Shown here: one piece after another, positions 6,264 through 12,674 of the stretch
Numbering within the stretch: the stretch's first letter is position 1
How the letters are laid out: each line of letters starts with the position of its first letter
Source: Thalassiosira profunda
Taxonomy: Eukaryota > Bacillariophyta > Thalassiosirophyceae > Thalassiosirales > Thalassiosiraceae
Assembly (NCBI GenBank): GCA_036939355.1
Contig: JALLAP010000377.1
Coordinates: 1 to 15,843, forward strand
DNA: 15,843 nucleotides
Reading direction: 5' to 3'
Notes under the pieces: model-generated
What the model was told of the DNA's origin: nothing
The model's input: the letters and a program-made list of their open reading frames with translations, nothing else
The model's database searches: none
Made by a program: the position numbers and the translations under genes

Positions 6264-8720
6264 CTATCCTTGATACGTTGCAGATGGATTGCTCTGAAGC
6301 GCAACGTCGTCGATCTGTGCCACTCCCAGTGGGCGGTCGGGCAGCGCACTCGGAGGAATACTGAAGGGATTGTACTGATAACTGATATCGATCCTGTGGG
6401 GTCCGGCATCCAGCGGCAGGGCAACCAACGTCCACTCCTCGACGTCCGCCAGCTGGCGTTTTTCACTCTCGTTGACACAGCCATCGACACAGAGCACCAA
6501 ATAATCGAGGGGCGGTAAAGCCGTCGTCTTGACATACATGCTAACCTGCCCCCCTGTGAAGTCTTCGCACACCTGCAAGGTCGCGTTCGCCATGACTGTC
6601 CCACTGGCCTCCGAGACGTCAAAAACAGGAGACTGCATGAAGTGCAATCCGGTCACGGCATCGCCTGTCGTGCGGAACCACTCGCCCGCCCCGCTCAGAC
6701 TCCACGGTGCTTCCGGGAAGCCCTGGTTCTCGAAGTTGTAGGGGTTGGGATCCAATGCCACGCAGTCAGCGGGAGGTCCGGACGGAGGGGGCGTGGGCGG
6801 CGGCGGTGTAACATCGTCGGGCACGAAGTAAACGTTGTCGATGAACACGCCCGATCGTTCGAGGGCCCCGTCGGGCGGCAGCTCGGACGGAGGAAAGCCC
6901 TCCGGATTGTAGAGGTAGAACCAGGCGATGAAGTTCTCGCCGGCCGGCAATTGCAAGAACCTCTCCTCGTAGGTATCTGAGTTGCTCGTGAACACGTCGC
7001 GAACCCCGCACTGCACACCTCCCGAACCGCACACCTGCACTTCCACTTTGTCAATTGGCATTTCCACGCCTGGCACAATCGAATAGTAGAGTTTGCCCAA
7101 TGGCCAGTTTGGACCCGTCACGGTCTGAAGGATGGAGGCATCCCTTTGCCGGCCAGGAGTGTCGAGATTGGGGGCCTGCATGGCAAAGACGCCGTCTTTG
7201 GGCATCGCTTTGGTAGGCTCCCACTTGAGGCCCGTTCCACTCGGGACGGAGAACCACTCCTGATAGAGGTCGAGCGATCCGCGCTCGAAGCCGGTGAAGT
7301 ACTCGGCCCCGTCGGGAACGGAGGTGGGCGCGATGGTCTCGGGCGACGGCGCCGGAGTGGGCCCGGGCGTGGGCGAGGGCGTCATCGACATCATGCCCTT
7401 GCCGGCCTTTCCTGAGTGCATCGACATCGACATCTCTTTGCCCGCTTTTCCAGAGTGCATGGACATCGAAATGGATCCGCTCTTGGCGCCCTTGCCGGCC
7501 TTCCCGCGCTTCTTCTTCGAGCTCTTTGACGCCGCTCGAATCGTGGGTGGCATCGTCGGGCTGCTCGACGGCGCCTTGGTCGACGCTACCGTACCGGGGC
7601 AAAAGCTCGCGTTCGGGCGCGCGTAGTCCGAACCCCAGATCCAGCCGATTTTCTCGCCCGTATCCATTGCGTTAGGGAATATTTCTCCTGCGCAGTAGCC
7701 GGTGTCGTAACCCCACGCGACCGTGTTCTGGATCACGGTGCCTTCCGCATTGGTCCCGAAGAGGACCAAAAAGACTCCTCCGGGAAAGAGGTTGAGCTGC
7801 TCGTCGAGGGGTGTGTCGGCGTCGAGCTGGGCCGATACGGAGTCAAAGACGATGGTTTCCTCGTCCGACAGGGTCGTGTCGAAGTAGGTGCTGTCCTGGT
7901 TGATAATGTTGAGCTGGGGGCTGGTATCGGCCTCGAGGAAGGTGACGGAGGTCACGGTGACGGGTGTGGTGTCGAGGATCTGGAGCCGGCGTCCGGCAGA
8001 CCGGTTAGCCTTCACCTTGGCCTCGAAGGCCCTCTTTGCGTGAGCCTCATGAGAGCTGAAGTCGACCTGGCTCAGCACGGCATCCCACCGCCGCCGGCTC
8101 TCTCCGCGCAGCAGCTTGCGCGTGCCGCCCAAGCCGATGGCGTCGATGTTCATGTCGTTCGGGTTGGTGCCCCGGGTGAATTGGCAGAGGGAGCCCTCGA
8201 GGCCCGGGCCGTCGAAGCCGACGGTGTCGTCGCACTTGCCGTCGAAGTTGAGGGCGAAGCTGTACGAGGTGGGCGAGCACGAGCAGAGGGTGTCGCCTTC
8301 GACGGCTGCCAGCGTTGATGGCGCCTCCTTGGTCACCGATTTGCTCCCCTTGCTTCCCTTGGCCCGCTTGTGTTCGCGATGCTTCCTCTTCGTCTTTTGC
8401 TCTTGCCGTTTGGTCTTCTTGTTGTGATTCTTCATCCGCTTGTGTTTCTTCTTGCCCTCCCCTTCCGTCTCGTCCTCTCCGTCTTCCTCGATGGGCGCCG
8501 GCGCCACGCCGAAGCGTTCGTCTTCGTCCGCGACGGGCACGGGCTCTTCCTCGGGGAGCGACGCGACGTCGAACTGCAATCGGCGCCCGAAGAATGAGGA
8601 GGCCTCGTCGCGGGCGGCCTCGATGGGATCGGCGTCCACTGCGACCGCGGCGGCGGCGGCCACGGCGGAGGGGAGGAGGAGGCAGCCCAGGGCCGCCACC
8701 GACGAGAGCGTCCGGGGCAT
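6264..8720 (-). CDS. Secreted Lys/Ser/Met-rich protein with two C-terminal jelly-roll-like domains (candidate cell-wall protein)
   Basis: The start chosen is the ATG at 8720, in a CCCACCATG context, followed by a signal peptide (MPRTLSSVAALGCLLLPSAVA). The frame extends upstream to 9488 but lacks support. The protein has 818 residues. In order: a pro-segment with the RRL-type site FFGRRLQF (about 43-50); an acidic stretch; a strongly basic Lys/Arg/His block (about 91-130); a Cys-containing domain (about 135-195); a second RRL site (AGRRLQ); a beta-rich domain; an S/P/T linker; a Lys/Ser/Met block (about 398-447) with repeated SMSMHSGKAGK; a Pro/Thr linker; then two related domains (about 472-640 and 659-818), each opening F-E-x-G and holding aromatic-rich strands. 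Lys/Ser-rich segments and RXL processing sites are known from diatom silaffin-type proteins, so a wall role is inferred. No enzyme motif is seen. Confidence 0.75.
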   Translation of the reverse strand: MPRTLSSVAALGCLLLPSAVAAAAAVAVDADPIEAARDEASSFFGRRLQFDVASLPEEEPVPVADEDERFGVAPAPIEEDGEDETEGEGKKKHKRMKNHNKKTKRQEQKTKRKHREHKRAKGSKGSKSVTKEAPSTLAAVEGDTLCSCSPTSYSFALNFDGKCDDTVGFDGPGLEGSLCQFTRGTNPNDMNIDAIGLGGTRKLLRGESRRRWDAVLSQVDFSSHEAHAKRAFEAKVKANRSAGRRLQILDTTPVTVTSVTFLEADTSPQLNIINQDSTYFDTTLSDEETIVFDSVSAQLDADTPLDEQLNLFPGGVFLVLFGTNAEGTVIQNTVAWGYDTGYCAGEIFPNAMDTGEKIGWIWGSDYARPNASFCPGTVASTKAPSSSPTMPPTIRAASKSSKKKRGKAGKGAKSGSISMSMHSGKAGKEMSMSMHSGKAGKGMMSMTPSPTPGPTPAPSPETIAPTSVPDGAEYFTGFERGSLDLYQEWFSVPSGTGLKWEPTKAMPKDGVFAMQAPNLDTPGRQRDASILQTVTGPNWPLGKLYYSIVPGVEMPIDKVEVQVCGSGGVQCGVRDVFTSNSDTYEERFLQLPAGENFIAWFYLYNPEGFPPSELPPDGALERSGVFIDNVYFVPDDVTPPPPTPPPSGPPADCVALDPNPYNFENQGFPEAPWSLSGAGEWFRTTGDAVTGLHFMQSPVFDVSEASGTVMANATLQVCEDFTGGQVSMYVKTTALPPLDYLVLCVDGCVNESEKRQLADVEEWTLVALPLDAGPHRIDISYQYNPFSIPPSALPDRPLGVAQIDDVALQSNPSATYQG
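7382..7482 (-). repeat. Imperfect tandem repeat encoding SMSMHSGKAGK
   Basis: Two and a half units of about 36-39 nt encode SGSISMSMHSGKAGK, EMSMSMHSGKAGK and GMMSM. The amino acids are kept while bases vary at third positions, so the repeat is maintained as protein rather than being a recent DNA slip. Confidence 0.75.
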
Positions 8721-8935
8721 GGTGGGCGGGGCGAGCTGGTGTTTTGCAATCCAATCGAATCGATCCGTCGGCAGTTGGCTGCGATCAGAACATAGATACA
8801 ATACAATGCGATCGAGCGCATCGGATGTGATGTTTGGGCGGCGCATTGGCGTGGGAGGATTGCAAAAAGAGACATCTCGCCTTTCCGTTTGGGGGGTGAT
8901 GGCCGTCCTGAACAGCAAGGGTCTTTGGCCAAAAT

Positions 8936-8993
8936 TTCTACGTAGACTTTGTACCAAGATTCTACGTACGGGTAGCAGACAACATTTGACGTA
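8936..8993. promoter_or_regulatory. Three evenly spaced ACGT (bZIP-type) cores upstream of the cyclin
   Basis: TTCTACGTA occurs at 8936-8944 and 8960-8968, and TGACGTA at 8987-8993. The ACGT cores start at 8940, 8964 and 8989, spaced 24 and 25 nt apart, and lie about 115-170 nt before the cyclin ATG. ACGT is the bZIP core; TGACGT is the aureochrome-type site. Function is inferred. Confidence 0.45.
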
Positions 8994-9032
8994 GGAATCC
9001 GTATGCATTACCACACGGTAAACCCTTGTAAC

Positions 9033-9051
9033 AAATCCGGTTGAAATCCGG
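9033..9051 (+). repeat. AAATCCGG direct repeat, 11-nt period
   Basis: AAATCCGG at 9033-9040 and again at 9044-9051, one helical turn apart, 57-75 nt before the cyclin ATG. It could be a paired factor site or chance. Confidence 0.5.
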
Positions 9052-9107
9052 CAATGAACTGCCCCTCCAGTAGGCTCGCCCCTTGACACAACACAAGCAC
9101 TCCAACC

Positions 9108-9938
9108 ATGACGACGACCATGACGACGGCGGCCGTGGTGTCCCCCGCTCCCAGCGTCAGCGGCACCGACGCCACCGACGCCGCCGACGGCGACTCCTCG
9201 CCCTCGTCGTCGACAAATCGCGACGAGATCCGCGACCGACTCGCCGCCTTGCTCGCCCAGGAGCCGCGCTACCGCTGTCGGGAGTACCTCCGCCCCGCCT
9301 CCAAGGCCGCCCTCCGACGCGGGGCCAAGCGACGGTCCATCGTCGTCCGATGGCTCTTCGACGCCGTCACTTCCCTCGGATTGCCGCGAGAGACGGCGAC
9401 GATCGCCGCGGGGTATTTGGACCGCTACCTCGCCTCGTCCTCGCCCCGGGGGAGGCGGGCGCGAAGGCGGGACGCCCGCGAGTATCAACTGGCGGCCCTG
9501 ACGTGTTTGTACGTGGCGGCGAAGGTCCGCCCGCCCCTAGGGCAGCGGGGGAGGCTCGACGCCGGGGCTCTCGGCGCGCTCGCGAGAGGGGCCGTGACGG
9601 CGGAGGATATTGCCAGGTGTGAGAAGGAGGTGTTGATGGCGTTGAAGTGGCGGGTGAACGGTCCCACGGTGGGGGAGTGCGTTAGATGCCTGCTGGAGCT
9701 GCTCCCGGACGGTGTCGGGTCGGAGGTGGCTCAGAGACTGTCGATAGAATCCCAGTGGCAGACGGAGCTCGCGGTTGAGGACTATGCGTGCGTCATCCTC
9801 AAGCGCTCTACGATTGCCATTGCGGCCGTGCTCAACTCCCTCGCGGAGCTATCGGAAGATGACTTTTCGCTCGAGGAGAGGGCGCGCTTTGTGCGGACCG
9901 TATCCATGTCTTTCGCGTGGATGTTGATTCTCCGATGA
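9108..9938 (+). CDS. Diatom-specific-type cyclin (dsCYC-like)
   Basis: This 276-residue protein starts in ACCATGACG; a second in-frame ATG lies four codons on. A low-complexity Thr/Ala/Ser leader (1-40) is followed by a cyclin N-box: R-x-IVVRWLFDAV (about 76-87), ETATIAAGYLDRYLAS (about 95-111), YQLAALTCLYVAAKV (about 125-140), TAEDIARCEKEVLMALKWRVNGPT (about 164-187). The C-terminal cyclin fold is weaker (about 190-260). The pattern M-W..D...LDR+L...YQL...CLYIA.K...T..DI...E..+L..L.WR..PT fits the expanded diatom cyclin family. Such cyclins partner CDKs and are thought to couple light, nutrients and the cell cycle; no partner can be named here. The C-terminus may be affected by a frame change near 9905 (see findings). 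Confidence 0.85.
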   Translation: MTTTMTTAAVVSPAPSVSGTDATDAADGDSSPSSSTNRDEIRDRLAALLAQEPRYRCREYLRPASKAALRRGAKRRSIVVRWLFDAVTSLGLPRETATIAAGYLDRYLASSSPRGRRARRRDAREYQLAALTCLYVAAKVRPPLGQRGRLDAGALGALARGAVTAEDIARCEKEVLMALKWRVNGPTVGECVRCLLELLPDGVGSEVAQRLSIESQWQTELAVEDYACVILKRSTIAIAAVLNSLAELSEDDFSLEERARFVRTVSMSFAWMLILR

Positions 9939-10096
9939 TAACGGTGGTGCGGAGGCGGCTGCACGATCGATCGAGCAAATCGGCGATATGTGCTGTGCAA
10001 GTCGCAAGGCTCAATAACGACTCGTTAAGAGAGCATAAACATTCACACTACAGCACAACCACCTGCAAGTTGATGCCTCGATCCATCACTCATCAT

Positions 10097-12538
10097 TCAA
10101 CTCTGCTTCGATCCTTCTCCGCCGCCCTCTCCTCCTCCTCCTCGCTGCCCTGCCGGATCGTCCCCTTCCCCTTCCTCCTCTTCTCGCAAACTGCTACCGT
10201 CGTCGTCGTCGTCCCCCACGCCCCAAATCCGACACAGCATCGCAAACGCCCGCGGATCGTGCTCCCTTAGCTGCCGCCGATTGAACGGATACCACTTGTT
10301 GTGTTCCCTCTCGTCGTCCAGTCCCCCCAAAAACGCCACGCTCAATTCGGCAAAGTATTCCATCGGGTTGCTGCACGCGTACGCCTTGCACGTGGGTCCC
10401 TGGGGTCCGTGCACGGCCACACAGTCATAGAGCCCCTCCGCCATCGCCGCCCGGTACGCAGAGATGACGTCGGCGTTGTCGTACCCGTCCGGGGTGTGGA
10501 GGCAGTGCCACGCGTGGCTCAGTTCGTGGAGCATCAGCCCCCCCGGTCCCCAGTGGTGACAGTCCGAACAGTAGTGGGCGGCGTCGTACCACTCCACGCC
10601 GCCGCGTTTGGATGGGTTGTCGCCGTTTTTGACAAGCCATGAGGCGGTGGGGTGGAAGCACCCGTCGCGGTTGCGGATGGGGGCGGCGGCGGGTCCGTAG
10701 CGGTGGGAGGCGTTGATCCAGACGGGCGTGCTCGCTTGGAGTCGGGCGCGGGCGTGCGGGGGGAGGTGGTGGGCGGCGGCGGCGAGGTCGGAGGCGAAGC
10801 GGTCGCGGAGGGGGTTGCTGTTGCTGGTGGTGTTGTCGGTGTCGTCGTTGTTGGGGCTGTCGTCATTGCCAAAGCAGCCCGGCTCGGCGCGGCAGGGCCA
10901 CCCGCCCAGGACGATCGCGTCGTAATGTTTTGCGGACACGTCCACCGGCGTCGGGTCGAGCTGCGCCAGGCATACCGTCACGGTCATGGCAAATTCGTCG
11001 TCGTCGATTGGGGTGGTTTCTTCCGGCGGCCGTTGCGCATTTGATGAGGAGCCGTCCGAGCCGCCCAGGGAAACGCCTCCGTCTCCCTCGCCACTCGCCG
11101 TGCCTCCCGTGGCCACGAACGCCGGCCGGTGCCGCGTGCGGGGATTCATCGCCCCCCGTAAGAACGGGACGGACTGGGCGCAGTCGGAACATCCGAGGAG
11201 GCGGGCGGGGAGGACGTCGTCGTCGTCCGCCTCAGTGTGGTTGTCAAGGTCCTCCTCGGCGTGTCCCAGAGTGGCAACGCTGATTTTGTTTGGGCACGAG
11301 GTCCTCCGGACGGCAGTGATGGTGACGAGCTGGACCCGCAATTCCCCGCCATCATCGTCGTCGTCGTCGTCGTCGCCGAGGTGGCCGCCCTCCACGACGT
11401 TCGTGTTGTTTTCGGCCGACCCCCCGTTCCTTCCCTCCCCCGCGTCGGAACCTTCGTCGGCGGCGTTTGCGGCGGGCAGGGGGCCGGGGCGGTAGCCCCC
11501 CACGACGAGGTACGTCTCCCACCCCGATTCCTCGTCGCCCGTTTCATTTTGCGGATTGTCGCGTCCAATTCGGCGGCGAAAGTACGTCCGCCCCCCCTCG
11601 TGAACGACAACGGGATCACCATTTGATGTTCCATCGTCGTCGCTCCCATTCTCATTAGCGGCCGTCCCCCCGCCAACATGGCGGTGCACCCGCCGGCAAA
11701 AGACAAAGGCGTGGCCGGGGTAGGTCGTCTCGATTTGATCGCGGGCGGTCACCAGCGCGGTTCCCGCCTCCATCTCACTCCCTTCCTTTTGTGCGCTCCC
11801 TTCGTTCGTCGATCGTTCGTCATTCTCGGCGGCACCGTTGGCGGAGCCGCGCAGGCCGGCGTGCTCATCGTTTACCGCCCCCCCTGCGTTTAACCCAACG
11901 CCTCCCGTGGGTGCGGCCGCCGCCCCGCCGACGGAGGTTCGGACGGGGCGCATCGGCCGAAAGTGGCACGGAATGCCGTCCGGCCGGATCCAGCACAGGC
12001 GCAGCAATTCCTCCTCGTCCTCAACTCCGCTGCCCTCCTTCGATCCATTGTCATCGCCCCTCTCGTCCTCCGCCCACGCGTCGTGCAGCACGTACCGAAA
12101 CGCCAGCCGCAATGAGGAATGGCAGCCAGCAACGTCGTCGTCGGATTTCAAGAGGCCGGAGCGGTAGGCCGCCGATGCTGTTTGGGGGGTGGCGTAGGTC
12201 GGCGCCAGGCCGTCGGCGGGGCTGGCGCTACTGCTGCTGTTATTGGTGGTGGCGTAGTTGGCGTTCATGGCTGCGTTGTTGTTGGAGGTGGAGAGGCGGG
12301 TCCAGGTGGGCGACGAATAAAGGGAGCGATGGAGGCAAGGCCGACGGTGAAAATTCAGTGTATGCTCCGGCCGGGCGAGGGAGGGCGCGCCGAAGGGCGG
12401 CAGGGGCGGGCGATGGTTGGGGAGGAGGCTCCACGGGTTCGTCATCGCGCGCAGCGCCAGGCGGGGGGGGGGGCAGGCTAGGGCGGGGCGGAAGCTGGAG
12501 AGGCAGAGAGCGGAGGCAGGAGAGCGGAGCCGAGGCAA
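10097..12538 (-). CDS. Predicted zinc metallopeptidase (HExxH zincin) with VHL-beta-like segment
   Basis: The frame gives 813 residues from the ATG at 12538; the true start could be a later Met (for example M32 or M90). The first 75 residues are Arg/Pro/Ser-rich and might be an organelle presequence. About residues 177-197 (RLCWIRPDGIPCHFRPM) and 268-276 (TYPGHAFVF) resemble the strands of a VHL beta domain, split by a low-complexity Gly/Ala/Glu insert. Long acidic runs follow (poly-Asp around 390). The C-terminal part is a zincin: HELSHAWH at 671-678 gives the HExxH pair, and NPMEYFAE (E727 or E731) about 50 residues later offers a third ligand. Cys residues (CSDCHHW, CKAYACSNP) flank the site. 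No signal peptide is clear. The substrate is unknown. It lies tail to tail with the cyclin, 158 nt apart. Confidence 0.75.
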   Translation of the reverse strand: MPRLRSPASALCLSSFRPALACPPPRLALRAMTNPWSLLPNHRPPLPPFGAPSLARPEHTLNFHRRPCLHRSLYSSPTWTRLSTSNNNAAMNANYATTNNSSSSASPADGLAPTYATPQTASAAYRSGLLKSDDDVAGCHSSLRLAFRYVLHDAWAEDERGDDNGSKEGSGVEDEEELLRLCWIRPDGIPCHFRPMRPVRTSVGGAAAAPTGGVGLNAGGAVNDEHAGLRGSANGAAENDERSTNEGSAQKEGSEMEAGTALVTARDQIETTYPGHAFVFCRRVHRHVGGGTAANENGSDDDGTSNGDPVVVHEGGRTYFRRRIGRDNPQNETGDEESGWETYLVVGGYRPGPLPAANAADEGSDAGEGRNGGSAENNTNVVEGGHLGDDDDDDDDGGELRVQLVTITAVRRTSCPNKISVATLGHAEEDLDNHTEADDDDVLPARLLGCSDCAQSVPFLRGAMNPRTRHRPAFVATGGTASGEGDGGVSLGGSDGSSSNAQRPPEETTPIDDDEFAMTVTVCLAQLDPTPVDVSAKHYDAIVLGGWPCRAEPGCFGNDDSPNNDDTDNTTSNSNPLRDRFASDLAAAAHHLPPHARARLQASTPVWINASHRYGPAAAPIRNRDGCFHPTASWLVKNGDNPSKRGGVEWYDAAHYCSDCHHWGPGGLMLHELSHAWHCLHTPDGYDNADVISAYRAAMAEGLYDCVAVHGPQGPTCKAYACSNPMEYFAELSVAFLGGLDDEREHNKWYPFNRRQLREHDPRAFAMLCRIWGVGDDDDDGSSLREEEEGEGDDPAGQRGGGGEGGGEGSKQS
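10198..10213 (-). repeat. Short GTC trinucleotide run in coding sequence
   Basis: A run of GTC units encodes five Asp residues near the C-terminus of the metallopeptidase (VGDDDDDGS). Confidence 0.7.
11351..11376 (-). repeat. ATC/GTC trinucleotide microsatellite encoding poly-Asp
   Basis: About eight ATC/GTC units give a poly-Asp run followed by Gly in the metallopeptidase linker. It lies in a variable, low-complexity part of the protein and is likely length-polymorphic. Confidence 0.8.
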
Positions 12539-12558
12539 AAGATACGGTTTATCTACCT

Positions 12559-12570
12559 ACGTAAGTACGT
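12559..12570. promoter_or_regulatory. Paired TACGTAA elements upstream of the metallopeptidase
   Basis: TACGTAAG and TACGTAAA sit back to back, giving two ACGT cores 8 nt apart, about 20-30 nt upstream of the first metallopeptidase ATG in the 136-nt gap between the two minus-strand genes. This could be a bZIP site or part of the leader. Confidence 0.35.
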
Positions 12571-12674
12571 AAATACAGTGAGCAGGCAGGCGAGGAGGGA
12601 AGATGCCAATGAAGTCATTGCAATCTGATCGCAAGTTTGCATTATCCTTTGCATTGGGTGCTTTGCGGCGGCCG

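Larger units (their letters stand above)
8721..9107. promoter_or_regulatory. Divergent intergenic region between the secreted protein and the cyclin
   Basis: Between the two divergent start codons lie 387 nt with no credible gene. The part nearest the cyclin holds three ACGT cores and a pair of AAATCCGG direct repeats (listed separately). The left half holds AT-richer strings (for example around 8800-8815) that may serve the minus-strand gene. Both promoters presumably lie here. Confidence 0.55.

Noticed and set aside
8721..9488. N-terminal extension of the secreted Lys-rich protein up to 9488
   Set aside because: It would cover the cyclin on the opposite strand and the shared promoter, has no recognisable sequence, and would bury a clear signal peptide at the 8720 ATG.
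11791..12564. Plus-strand 257-aa Arg/Gly-rich frame
   Set aside because: It is antisense to the metallopeptidase and of low complexity throughout.
12539..12674. tRNA or other small RNA gene between the two minus-strand genes
   Set aside because: No cloverleaf or box elements were found by eye. The gap is only 136 nt and is better read as a 3' end plus promoter.
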